A stretch of 64,000 nt of DNA from UBA6168 sp965222975 (GTDB taxonomy: Bacteria; Bacteroidota; Bacteroidia; Chitinophagales; Saprospiraceae): positions 372,001 through 436,000 of the forward strand of contig CBDCVJ010000041.1 in assembly GCA_965222975.1 (NCBI GenBank), in the 5' to 3' direction. Each line of letters begins with the position of its first letter. Position 1 is the stretch's first letter. The notes under the pieces were generated by a model. That model ran no database searches, was not told where the DNA came from, and saw only the letters and a list, made by a program, of their open reading frames with translations. The position numbers and the translations under genes are program-made. Of the stretch, positions 41,019 to 50,477 are shown piece after piece.

Positions 41019-41756
41019 ATGCCGTACCACGACACCAATATCATTGATGAATATCTATCAGGCCGTATGAAAGGCGAACCCCTCATATCATTCGAACAGC
41101 AATTGCAGAATGACGCCGACCTGCAAAGGGCTGTGCAAGAACGGAAAGACCTACTCGTTGCTGTGAACGCCTTGGGCGATATCCAAATGAAAGAAAGGGC
41201 ACGACGCATCCATGAAACAGTAATGAAACCTGAAGCCAATGTCCGTCGGCTTTCAGTTTGGCACTATGCCGCTGCCGCTGTGGCAATTATTGCCATTGGT
41301 ATTGCAATTTGGCTTTGGGCACAACCTCCTTCTCCCTCTGAACTATATGCTCAATATTATGAACCCTACAGCCTCAGTTTTAGTGCCCGTGGTCTGGACG
41401 CTGACCAACAGTTGTCAAAGGCCAGTGAATTGTATAAAAATGAAGATTATGAAAATACCCTTCCTGTATTAGAAGAATTGCTCACCAAGGAAGTAAACAA
41501 TAAAGACCGCGTTCGTCTGGCGGCAGGCATCTGTCAAATGGAGTTGGGTAAAAATAATGAAGCGCTTTCCTATTTTCAGAACTTAATAAGCAATACAAAT
41601 TCCCCTTATTACGAACAAGGGCTTTGGTATGCCGCATTATTGTCGCTTCGATCTAATGATATTTCATCTGCTAAAAAATATTTGCAGCAACTTACATTGG
41701 ATGTTGATTCATTTAATTACGAAGAAGCAGAAATAATATTGAGCAAATTAGAATGA
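41019..41756 (+). CDS. Anti-sigma-factor-like membrane protein with TPR
   Basis: A 245-residue protein. The N-terminal 60 residues (YHDTNIIDEYLSGRMKGEPL, FEQQLQNDADLQRAV) are the cytoplasmic anti-sigma-like helical part (the DExxSGxM/xFExxL pattern seen in Bacteroidota anti-sigma proteins). A single transmembrane helix follows (WHYAAAAVAIIAIGIAIWLW, about residue 80-100), then periplasmic TPR units (LYKNEDYENTLPVLEELL). Gene spacing of seven bases to the sigma gene implies an operon, and binding of the sigma factor until released is the expected role. The TPR part may sense envelope state. It has no zinc-finger motif, so the anti-sigma role is inferred. Confidence 0.72.
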   Translation: MPYHDTNIIDEYLSGRMKGEPLISFEQQLQNDADLQRAVQERKDLLVAVNALGDIQMKERARRIHETVMKPEANVRRLSVWHYAAAAVAIIAIGIAIWLWAQPPSPSELYAQYYEPYSLSFSARGLDADQQLSKASELYKNEDYENTLPVLEELLTKEVNNKDRVRLAAGICQMELGKNNEALSYFQNLISNTNSPYYEQGLWYAALLSLRSNDISSAKKYLQQLTLDVDSFNYEEAEIILSKLE

Positions 41757-42235
41757 TGCAATAAAAACAATAAGCACTCTGTCAAAGTTAAAATGAAATT
41801 TATAATTGGATTTTTTTCTTGTCGATAGTTCTCCATATCTACATTTTATTATTAATATTGGCTTTTTCATTTCTATTTTAAATTGTCTAATTTTTTATAT
41901 TAATAATAAACTAATTTTCTTTCATTCCTCTTGCAATCCCTATCTTTTTATTACCACAAAATTCAGTTCATGTAACCGACATGGGCAGGTTGGCTTTTTC
42001 GGTATTAAATCAATTTGACTATTGTGTCTATTCTGCCGTTAGTAATTTTTTATTTAAAAACATACTCCTGTCATTACCTTTTTATTTTAACCTTACATAT
42101 TAGGAATGAATGAGAGAAAGTAAATACGATATAAAGCCTTAATCAGGCTTATTTTATTTTATCTTCTTTATTCTAAACCACGCCTCAGTTGAAATATGGC
42201 TGTTGGCATTCTCTCTTAACAAAAAAAAACAAGCC

Positions 42236-42448
42236 ATGAATTTAAAAAATTACCAGCCTGTTAAAACCCGAAAACAAATTGCAGATGAGTATTCCATAAG
42301 TGAACGCACTTTTAGGCGTTGGCTGAAAAGGGCAGGGATTGTATTGCCTAAAAGGATGTTGACACCGCTTGAGCAAGATATTATATATGATAGTTTTGGC
42401 TCACCCAGAAGAGATTTGGATAAAATTAATGGCGGGCGGACTCATTGA
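42236..42448 (+). CDS. Small helix-turn-helix DNA-binding protein
   Basis: A 70-residue protein from ATG 42236 (the longer frame from 42203 includes an upstream A run). Residues 10-30 (RKQIADEYSISERTFRRWL) form a helix-turn-helix of the homeodomain-like/resolvase-like type, followed by a basic stretch (KRAGIVLPKRMLTP) and a C-terminal helix. It has no other domain, so it may be a small regulator or a remnant of a DNA-binding mobile protein. It is preceded by a 480-base AT-rich gene-free stretch and followed by large surface-protein genes. Confidence 0.55.
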   Translation: MNLKNYQPVKTRKQIADEYSISERTFRRWLKRAGIVLPKRMLTPLEQDIIYDSFGSPRRDLDKINGGRTH

Positions 42449-42637
42449 ACTTGTAATGTCCTCAATTGGCCGCTGATGTCCATTTCTGTCCTTAAAAAAG
42501 AGGAATTGTTTTATTTAATTTGTGCCACCAGTTTTTTCATTTTTATTTAAAAAAATCTCTCTCAAATGAAATTGGTTCAAAGGAATTGCAATTCTTTGAA
42601 GAGGTCTTTTTATTTCATTTTTTTAAAATAATCTGAC

Positions 42638-44758
42638 ATGAAATCAAAAATTTATCTTGCCATTATTTGTGCTTTATATGTTGGCACCATGTATTCACAA
42701 ATTTCTTCTATTACTTTAAATAGTAGTCAGTTTCAGCTTAACCCCCTTGAACAGGGATGTGATGAGTTTCCATTCGAACTGAGCGAAGACGCTACGATTT
42801 CAGTAAAATGGGATTTTGGAGATTGTAGCCAGAATCTAAAAATCGAATTTCATGATTTCGAGTTTATACCGTCTCAATTACATCCACCTGAACCAGGCAT
42901 TACTTTTTCTACACAATTTTCGACTTTTTGCTGGGAAGAAGTTGGGGATGCACCTATTACAGGGAACAACCCCTCCTGTGGAGGTCCTCCAGAAGGACTT
43001 GACTTTCTCACTGGAAATGAACATTGTTTTCTACCTACTTCCGGGAGTTCAGTCAACACGACCCTTAATTTCATGTTGATGACTCTTGATGAGTTTGGCA
43101 TTCCAGACCAAGTGTGTTTTTTTGAATTGGTGATAGACCCGTTTGATTTTATTTGTTACTGTGAGCTGGTGGATGAAGTAAAAATAAATGCCGAATTGGT
43201 CGGCTGTGGCCATGATGCCTGCACGGGCATACTGGATTGCAATTGGGAGCTTTCACTTGAATATTTTCTCAATGGAAATCCAACTGCTTTATATCCTGAT
43301 CAGCCTTTGATCGTTAGATGGTATATTGATGATATACCCTTTGGTCCGGGTAATAATAAAGAAACCCTGCAACTAAATAATGTTTATGGTGGCGAGGTAA
43401 GGGCAGTCATCACCTATGCATCAGTATGTGTTTTTGAGACGGAACCCGTCGTGATATATTGCGATGGCCTTTCCAATTTTGGCTGTACTGGCGTTCATGG
43501 TGATAGGGTCAAAATAGAGTCTTCTATATCTGGCTGCACTGTTGACGCCAGCAATAGTGAAGGAGTGGAATGCACTTATGCTTTAAATGTTGTGCCTGTT
43601 GATCTTGCGGGAATTGATATTGCGATAACTGACGTAGAATGGTATATCGGTGGTGTATTGGTTGGAACAGGCAATCCATTAAATATTTCAGTGAATCAGG
43701 CAAGTACCCAAGCAGATGCCGTAGTTTATGGTACTGTTGACGGTGTAGCTTGTAGTTGGGAATTGTCGAACACATTGGTCTGCAATGGGGATGTTTGTGG
43801 AAACCCCTGTGATTTTGCAAGCGATACCGAGATTGAAATTGATTATTTAGGTAATTGCGGCGGTTGCTCTTATAAATTTTCCCTATCCGATCCTACCCAT
43901 CCAAACATCTATGATTATGTAACTAATGTTAGATGGACGACTGTGACTTTTCCTCAACTTCAATCGCCAATATCTGAGACTATATTTGGCAATACAGCTA
44001 CCTTTTGTTTTCCAAATTTAAGTTTTACAAAAGTAACTGCCAGGATAGAGTTTATTACGGGATGTGTGATCTTTTTAGAGGAAATGGTTTTTTGTGATGA
44101 TTATATAAATGGATGTAGTCCCGGAATGCAAGTCAATTGCGTCGGGCAAACTCCGGAAAACCATTTCTGTACCTATGACTTTTTTGCTTTTGGCTGCCCT
44201 GATGTTCTTCACGCAGCTGCAATAGGGGAAGGCCACCAATTAACTTATAATTTATACATCTGCAATAACAATGGTTCTACTTGTTTGGTTGATGCTACTG
44301 GAGTAATTTATGAGGAACCCTCTGGCACCTTTTATGTTAATTGGGGGCATACCTGGACGATTGAATATGAGGTATTTTACAATGGGGTTTCTATTTATTA
44401 TTTTTATGATGTGGCAGGGTGCCCTAGCCCTTGCACTGAAAATAAACCCGCAGAAATAAACACCAACAGGTATGCATTTGAGAAAAATCTCAATGAATTA
44501 AATGAAAAACCTTATATCCATATTTTCCCAAATCCAACTGATGATATTCTCGAAATAAAAATAACAGATAATTTAAGCCCATCCACTAAACTGCAAATTT
44601 TTGACCTGCAAGGACGGCTCTATTTAGAATCAGAATTGGAGACAAATCCCCGAGATTATAAATTCGATATGTTATCCTTTCCAAATGGGACTTATTTATT
44701 AAAAGTCAACTCCGAGGAAGAGGTTTATCACGTTCAAAAAATCACTGTTATACATTGA
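42638..44758 (+). CDS. Large cysteine-rich secreted protein with T9SS type A sorting domain
   Basis: A 706-residue protein with a signal peptide (IYLAIICALYVGTMYSQ). The body is a chain of beta-rich repeats of about 90-120 residues, each with conserved Cys pairs and a YIDDIPFG- or YIGGVLVG-like strand. It ends in a T9SS type A sorting domain: IHIFPNPTDDILEIKIT, LQIFDLQGRLYLESEL, FPNGTYLLKVNSEEEVY and KITVIH. Export through type IX secretion is therefore predicted, with the protein left on the cell surface or released. No enzyme domain is visible. A second, even larger protein of the same flavour starts 79 bases downstream, suggesting a pair. Confidence 0.75.
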   Translation: MKSKIYLAIICALYVGTMYSQISSITLNSSQFQLNPLEQGCDEFPFELSEDATISVKWDFGDCSQNLKIEFHDFEFIPSQLHPPEPGITFSTQFSTFCWEEVGDAPITGNNPSCGGPPEGLDFLTGNEHCFLPTSGSSVNTTLNFMLMTLDEFGIPDQVCFFELVIDPFDFICYCELVDEVKINAELVGCGHDACTGILDCNWELSLEYFLNGNPTALYPDQPLIVRWYIDDIPFGPGNNKETLQLNNVYGGEVRAVITYASVCVFETEPVVIYCDGLSNFGCTGVHGDRVKIESSISGCTVDASNSEGVECTYALNVVPVDLAGIDIAITDVEWYIGGVLVGTGNPLNISVNQASTQADAVVYGTVDGVACSWELSNTLVCNGDVCGNPCDFASDTEIEIDYLGNCGGCSYKFSLSDPTHPNIYDYVTNVRWTTVTFPQLQSPISETIFGNTATFCFPNLSFTKVTARIEFITGCVIFLEEMVFCDDYINGCSPGMQVNCVGQTPENHFCTYDFFAFGCPDVLHAAAIGEGHQLTYNLYICNNNGSTCLVDATGVIYEEPSGTFYVNWGHTWTIEYEVFYNGVSIYYFYDVAGCPSPCTENKPAEINTNRYAFEKNLNELNEKPYIHIFPNPTDDILEIKITDNLSPSTKLQIFDLQGRLYLESELETNPRDYKFDMLSFPNGTYLLKVNSEEEVYHVQKITVIH

Positions 44759-44837
44759 TTGGATTTTTTCTTCGCCATATGGCACAGGGCTTTCTTGTGC
44801 CATATGGTACATTTTTAATTTTTTTTAAAAAAATATC

Positions 44838-47800
44838 ATGAAAACACGAAAAACTCTATCGCTCGCAATTTTTATATTGCTTTCATCCTTAAATTTATTA
44901 AATAGCCAATGTAACCATGAGAACTGCGAAGAAACTAGTGCACCGGATGGCTTTATATTAATTCAAAAAATCCCCGATATAGTGCTATGTGACGGTGAAG
45001 TATTAGTCACTGTACATTTAATAGACCCTGACAATTATATAGATCAATTTTGCACTGTAGAAGTCTTATTGGATGACCCCGGTGAAAATGATTTATTTGT
45101 TACGGAATTAGTAAATATTGGAGGTGGAGGGAATTGGATTTTTATAAATGGTACACAGGAAGGTGATTCCCAGTTTTCGGTTGTGTATGATCAAGTGACG
45201 AATACTCCAGAGCCTCTCATGTTTAAAATAAAACCTAGTTGCGACCTGTGGGATTTAATAGAGAGTGGGTCAGCTGGTACAGAATTATTGAATAATTCTA
45301 TAATAGTAAACAGTGCTTATACTGAATTTGGAGGAGGGGATGATTATTGCTTAAGTGCTACCAGCAATAGTTTTGATATAACTTACACTAAAGTGGTACT
45401 GGAAGACGGAAACAACCTCGTAAGCCCTTTATTGAATAATCCATTTGACATCACTTATGATTTGGAAATTTCTGGAACCGATTGTAGCGACAATTCTTCT
45501 TTTGAAGTGACGGTTGAAATTCCAAGCGGTATAACTTTTAACAACGCCACAGCGGAAATAGCCTTCGCTGATCCTGCATTTATTGGTGGTGATGTTCCGG
45601 TCACGGTAAATGGGAATACCCTCATCATAACAATAGATCCGAACAATCCGGCATTTCAAGGATTTGAGGGTTTTTGTGAAGAGTATTTTGACGACGGAAT
45701 GGGAGAAGCTACTTTGACCCTGAGTAATTTGATTCTAAGTGAATGCCCGCCAAGCGGATCTCACCCTGTTATATTTACTATTGATAATTGCGGTGATGGT
45801 AGCTGTGCGACTCCATCCTCGAAATCCACCTCCACAACTTATGTCAGTTCACCTGCAAATATCCCTGGCAACGATGGTCTAGAAATTACCTACGATCCTC
45901 AAAGTGCTGAAGATTTACATTTTTGTGGGAACGAAGTACAATTGAGGTTTACTGTTACGAATATTTCACCAAGCATGGCCACGAACCTCGATGTTAATAT
46001 CGCTTTTTACCAATTTATGAATATCGAGAAATTTGCTGTTGGAAACTCTGATGACTATGATAATAATCCAATTGGAATAGCTGATTTCAACACTGATAAC
46101 AGCAATATCCCAGCCTGCAATATTGTCGATCAATTTTCCACTAATTCGTTATATTTTGATTTTTCCTGTTCTACCAATCCACTTTTAGGCTTGGAAGATC
46201 TGGATGGGGATGGGGAATTTGATGACCTAGCTGCTGGTGAGTTTTTTACTATAGATGTTTGGATTACTTCGGGCTGCCCTTTTGAGTTTGACTTTTGTGC
46301 TACCGAGATTGAAGATCTACCAGTAGTGGAAGGAACAGTGTATTGGAAAAATAATGCGAGTTGTGTTTCTGGGGAAGAAACGCTGTCTCGTAGTGTAGCA
46401 GATCCAGTATTAAATACCCTGATTTTACCTGGAGGGGTTGATTACACCAATGCGTATGCCTGCAATAGTTCTCCTGACCTTTCTCCAGATGAAGAAACGC
46501 CTGTCTTGATTTGTTTTCAAGAATCAGAATTGGAAGGTTTTGAGGATGACCTTTTTGATTTGGGCGTTTTCGAACAGACATTATACCTTGATTTTGGAGA
46601 GTTAACGGGTGTCATCATTAATGATGTTACATTAAATGGGGTTTCTTTTCTACCATATTTATCAGGTGGCCAAGGAGTCTATGAATTGGATCTTGGAGCG
46701 GCTGCTTCGGCTGGTTTGACAGTGCCAGGTGTAGACGAGGCCCGTTGTTTTGAGTTGTCCCTTCAATTGGATGAAGATTGTGATCCAGCAACTAGTAATG
46801 GCACTTCTGACCTCCTATTTGATTTAAAAGGAAATTGGACGAACTGTGAAACCTGTGAAATTTTATTAGGCTGTGGTATCAGAGAGCTGTATGGCCACTG
46901 TACTGGTTTTCCAGAGGGTGGAAATTGGTTAAATGACTGTTCTGTAATTTTAACAGAGTCATTCACTGCGCAAAGAACAAATGTCAATCCCATAGACCCT
47001 GCTGGTCCTGTTAATGAATGTACTGCCTACCCATGCGATGAAGTAGAAATGGTCATTCAGGGAGTGATCAATACTACTCAAAATACAGGCCTAACAATCA
47101 TAGGTGGGTTTTCCTGCGAGCGCTTTGTAGCAGGTATGGATATTTTTACAAATATGACCGCAGAATTGGAAGTTCAGGGGAATACCATAAATTTAAATTA
47201 TCAAGGGCCTCCCACTAGCCCTGATCCCGCCAATTATGGACCATTAGAAGAAGATGTGTTTATATACCTGTTTGGCGGCAATATATCTAGTTTTATAAGT
47301 GGATCACCTGACCCCATACCCGTAACATTAACGATCACCGCCCAAGTTGATAAAGAAACAGTCGAAGCAATGGATTTAGGAGTGCAGGTCATTAATGATT
47401 TCAGAGGGTTTCTTGGATCGGATGCGGGACATAATAATGTAGGTTATTGCACAGGGGCGGGCACGGCCGAATATTTCGGTATCATACACGTGGAAACAAT
47501 ATTTGGAATGATACAGCCATCGGAAGCAGAGTTATGCAATACGGGGGGTTCAATTAACAGTGCAGGTTACGGGCTTGGATACGAAGGGGGGTCAGTAGGC
47601 GATGATTTTATTAATGAATATAGACCTATCAATAGCTATATTTCAAATTTATACATTCTTATTGAGGATGAGGAAGAAGATGTTGTAGAAGATTTTTTTG
47701 TAGAATACCTCATTTATAATAATGGTAATGGGGTGCAATATATCCCTGCTTTTTACTTTCCTGGGGGCGATGTCGCTCATTTCTTTGATTTGCAAAACTT

Positions 47801-48632
47801 ATTGATTCCACCAGAATTTGATAAGCTCCTTTATCCTGACTTTGCGACCGGGCTTTCTACGGTTTTCAGTGGGAACATAACCTGCGAATCTCCAGGTCAA
47901 TTGTTCATTAGATATCTTGGAACTTATGAAGATTACTCTTATTCTGACGATGAGGAATGTGTGGAATTGATTGACTTCAATGAAGTTTTACCAATTCCTA
48001 TACAGGGCGGCTCTATTGAAACCTATCCTTTGGTGCCTGAATTTACCACTTCTATTGGAAATTCTTCCAGTAGTGGGGATGAACCCATCAAGATCAACGT
48101 CAGGGCTGTTGATACAGACGTTGATTTTTCGTGGATACTTTTTGAAGATGTAAATGACTGGCTGACATTGGAGTCTTCCGGTCAATATGTATCAAGTTCA
48201 GGTACAATAGGGAATCATAAGTGGTTTGAGATCAATGGCCCTATCTCTCAATTCAACAGGGAACTGCAATTTGATTATACCATTGAAGATTGTGACCCCC
48301 CTACACATGAACTGAACTACTATGTGTTCAAATCTTGCATGGGTGAGGAAATCCCTCCTGCTAACTTTACCATACCTACAGAGCCTTCTGATTGCTATGA
48401 TATGGGGCAAATAACTATTAATGTCATACCCTCAACTGTCAATATGGAGGTACAGGTCTGCAATGCTGCGGAAGATGCTTGCGATCTTACCTATTTTTCT
48501 GTATTGATAGAAAATCCTTCCCTCGGGCCAGTGTATGATCTGAACCTTGATGTCGATATGTCGGCAGGCTTTACGGTTGCAGAGGCTTTCTATAGGTATG
48601 ACGATGTGAATCCCCTTGGCAAATACATTTGA
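44838..48632 (+). CDS. Giant secreted beta-repeat protein, first fragment
   Basis: 1264 residues from a signal peptide (LAIFILLSSLNLLNSQ) through many beta-rich domains with conserved Cys pairs, of the adhesin-like kind (for example FDITYDLEISGTDCSDNSSF and YTKVVLEDGNN). The frame ends at NPLGKYI, but sequence continues sensibly in another frame (ANTFDCTPGPG), so the stop is caused by a frameshift near 48615 (CCCCTTGG). With the fragments at 48616-49266 and 49322-50415 the full gene would be about 5.6 kb and the protein about 1850 residues. It is a very large surface protein, possibly adhesive, exported by type IX secretion. Confidence 0.7.
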   Translation: MKTRKTLSLAIFILLSSLNLLNSQCNHENCEETSAPDGFILIQKIPDIVLCDGEVLVTVHLIDPDNYIDQFCTVEVLLDDPGENDLFVTELVNIGGGGNWIFINGTQEGDSQFSVVYDQVTNTPEPLMFKIKPSCDLWDLIESGSAGTELLNNSIIVNSAYTEFGGGDDYCLSATSNSFDITYTKVVLEDGNNLVSPLLNNPFDITYDLEISGTDCSDNSSFEVTVEIPSGITFNNATAEIAFADPAFIGGDVPVTVNGNTLIITIDPNNPAFQGFEGFCEEYFDDGMGEATLTLSNLILSECPPSGSHPVIFTIDNCGDGSCATPSSKSTSTTYVSSPANIPGNDGLEITYDPQSAEDLHFCGNEVQLRFTVTNISPSMATNLDVNIAFYQFMNIEKFAVGNSDDYDNNPIGIADFNTDNSNIPACNIVDQFSTNSLYFDFSCSTNPLLGLEDLDGDGEFDDLAAGEFFTIDVWITSGCPFEFDFCATEIEDLPVVEGTVYWKNNASCVSGEETLSRSVADPVLNTLILPGGVDYTNAYACNSSPDLSPDEETPVLICFQESELEGFEDDLFDLGVFEQTLYLDFGELTGVIINDVTLNGVSFLPYLSGGQGVYELDLGAAASAGLTVPGVDEARCFELSLQLDEDCDPATSNGTSDLLFDLKGNWTNCETCEILLGCGIRELYGHCTGFPEGGNWLNDCSVILTESFTAQRTNVNPIDPAGPVNECTAYPCDEVEMVIQGVINTTQNTGLTIIGGFSCERFVAGMDIFTNMTAELEVQGNTINLNYQGPPTSPDPANYGPLEEDVFIYLFGGNISSFISGSPDPIPVTLTITAQVDKETVEAMDLGVQVINDFRGFLGSDAGHNNVGYCTGAGTAEYFGIIHVETIFGMIQPSEAELCNTGGSINSAGYGLGYEGGSVGDDFINEYRPINSYISNLYILIEDEEEDVVEDFFVEYLIYNNGNGVQYIPAFYFPGGDVAHFFDLQNLLIPPEFDKLLYPDFATGLSTVFSGNITCESPGQLFIRYLGTYEDYSYSDDEECVELIDFNEVLPIPIQGGSIETYPLVPEFTTSIGNSSSSGDEPIKINVRAVDTDVDFSWILFEDVNDWLTLESSGQYVSSSGTIGNHKWFEINGPISQFNRELQFDYTIEDCDPPTHELNYYVFKSCMGEEIPPANFTIPTEPSDCYDMGQITINVIPSTVNMEVQVCNAAEDACDLTYFSVLIENPSLGPVYDLNLDVDMSAGFTVAEAFYRYDDVNPLGKYI

Positions 48633-49266
48633 TTGTACACCTGGCCCAGGTTTACATTACGATTTAACATATAATGGCGGGTTTGATCTTTCCAATATAT
48701 TGAATCAGACTGATCCAATCGGTGGGCTGCCTGGCAGCGCGATGACGCCTGGGAATGGACACCGGAGAATCCATTTGATTGTCGGCGTTGGCGTTGATTG
48801 TGATTCGGGTGATTTTCCGACTTCTGACGAGGTAGATTTTGTTTTAACAGCGACCAGGAACTGCGGTGAGGTGATTACATTGTCCAGCGGCATAATGAGT
48901 TTGGGATTAGCGGATGAATTTTGTTTCGAAGAAATTGGAGCAGAAATTAATTGCAATGAATTTACGTATGATGGAATATTCAGCGGCAATTTCTCAGTTA
49001 CAATTGATTTTGATGAAAATATGCCGCCTTGTCCAGATCAAAATATTTCGATTAATTTAATTACCGACCCTAATTTAAATTTTACTGTAGCATTTCCAAT
49101 GGAAATAGCTTGGGAGGATGGGCCAATCGACTTTCCTTATACAAATCCCAATGATATTTGCCCTAGGTCAATTACAGTTGAGTTGGTTACACAAAATATT
49201 ATAGAATGTAACGGGGATGAATGTTTAAATTCAGAACCTCAAATAATTTTTATCAGAAGAATTTAA
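48616..49266 (+). CDS. Giant secreted beta-repeat protein, second fragment
   Basis: Continues the frame-shifted product: after ANTFDCTPGPGLHYDLTYNG come two more beta-rich segments (FVLTATRNCGEVITLSSG, SVTIDFDENMPPCPDQNISI), to the stop after QIIFIRRI. It has no start codon of its own (TTG at 48616 is chance), so it is not an independent gene. It breaks off near 49255, where a T5 run (ATTTTTATC) is followed in another frame by SEEFKLHDFEGFANY, which begins the third fragment. Confidence 0.65.
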   Translation: MANTFDCTPGPGLHYDLTYNGGFDLSNILNQTDPIGGLPGSAMTPGNGHRRIHLIVGVGVDCDSGDFPTSDEVDFVLTATRNCGEVITLSSGIMSLGLADEFCFEEIGAEINCNEFTYDGIFSGNFSVTIDFDENMPPCPDQNISINLITDPNLNFTVAFPMEIAWEDGPIDFPYTNPNDICPRSITVELVTQNIIECNGDECLNSEPQIIFIRRI

Positions 49267-49321
49267 GCTGCATGACTTTGAAGGGTTCGCTAATTATTGT
49301 ATTTCTGATGAAGGAATAGAA

Positions 49322-50335
49322 GTGAATACCTTTGTTATAAACAATAGCGATGAAATAGGTTGCGGGAGTGATATCACTGAATTTTCATTGGTTTATGAAT
49401 GTCAACCTTGGGTTTTTGGTGCTACTCAAACTCTGGATCCAGGTGAAATATCTACAAACAATGAACTTGTCCCTTCAGATTGTGTGGGTCAAGGAGAAGA
49501 ACTCCCGATTTCTATTCAATTAAGTGAAATAGGCTGTATTCTCCCCCTTACAACTGCCTCAGAAGTACCCTGCGAGGGGGAATGTCAAATTGGTGCGTCA
49601 TTTTCTAGCGCTTGGCTTCAAGGGAATACTTTCCAGTTTACCAACACTTCTACATCCAATCCATCCAACTTATCAGTGAGCTTCTATTGGGATTTTGGCT
49701 TTACCACTACTACGGTAGAAAATCCAATTGTAACATTTCCAGGGCCTGGCAATTACTTTATCACGTTTATTGTTTATTCTACGGAAGACCCATCCTGCTT
49801 TGGTACTATTAGCGGTCAAGTACCGATTGTAGAAGAACAAGACTGCTGTGAATTATTTCCTTCCTTCACCTTCGAGTTCCTTGATGAGCCATTCTGCCAA
49901 ACGGTTCAATTTACCAATACAACGATTGGGCTATGTTCTGAGACAGAATTTTTGTGGGAATTTGGGGATGGAGAAACCAGCACCGAAGAAAACCCAATTC
50001 ACGAATTCGAGGGCTACGTCGGCTATATTGTAACCCTGACCATTTCATTCGAGGGTTGTTCAAACAGTGTTGTTGATTACATTATAGCTGGTGAGTGTTA
50101 CCCACATCATGGTGGTGATGAAGGGGGTATTCATATCTCTGCTAAAAATGGTACTGGAGAAGATTTCCTGACTGATATTTTCCCGAACCCCGCTAGCGAA
50201 AAAGTCACTGTTGAGCTTACTTCTCCTGTTGATGAATTAGGAATAATGACTGTTTATGATGTTGCTGGACGAACAGTTTACACGAAGGAAATTTATCTTG
50301 ACGAAGGAACTTTGAACCGGACAGAATTTTATTAA
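49322..50335 (+). CDS. Giant secreted beta-repeat protein, third fragment with PKD domains
   Basis: Coding resumes from about 49256 in this frame (EEFKLHDFEGFANYC). The fragment holds two PKD-like domains, one with SFYWDFGF, PGPGNYFITFIV and one with FLWEFGDGETSTEENP. A C-terminal T9SS type A sorting domain begins at TDIFPNPASEKVTVELTSPV. It stops at LNRTEFY, but the +1 frame continues LLTGWPDGMYLVKFKGE to a stop at 50413-50415, so the sorting domain was completed there before a third frameshift at the TTTT of 50324-50331. PKD domains are usually protein- or carbohydrate-binding modules. Confidence 0.65.
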   Translation: MNTFVINNSDEIGCGSDITEFSLVYECQPWVFGATQTLDPGEISTNNELVPSDCVGQGEELPISIQLSEIGCILPLTTASEVPCEGECQIGASFSSAWLQGNTFQFTNTSTSNPSNLSVSFYWDFGFTTTTVENPIVTFPGPGNYFITFIVYSTEDPSCFGTISGQVPIVEEQDCCELFPSFTFEFLDEPFCQTVQFTNTTIGLCSETEFLWEFGDGETSTEENPIHEFEGYVGYIVTLTISFEGCSNSVVDYIIAGECYPHHGGDEGGIHISAKNGTGEDFLTDIFPNPASEKVTVELTSPVDELGIMTVYDVAGRTVYTKEIYLDEGTLNRTEFY

Positions 50336-50438
50336 CAGGGTGGCCGGATGGTATGTACCTTGTTAAGTTTAAAGGGGAAATAAATCAATCTTTCAGCAGA
50401 TTTGTAGTAGAATAAACCCTAAAAATACATTTTAGATA

Positions 50439-50477
50439 GCCGCCAAAGATATTGTTTTTTGGCGGCTTATTTTTTTA
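50439..50477 (+). terminator. Rho-independent terminator after the giant surface-protein gene
   Basis: GCCGCCAAA and TTTGGCGGC form a stem, followed by TTATTTTTTT. It lies 24 bases after the stop codon at 50415 and would end its transcript. Confidence 0.85.

Noticed and set aside
41806..42018. 70-codon Phe/Ile-rich plus frame
   Set aside because: AT-rich DNA alone gives such a frame; it shows no clear membrane protein design and starts in a poor context.
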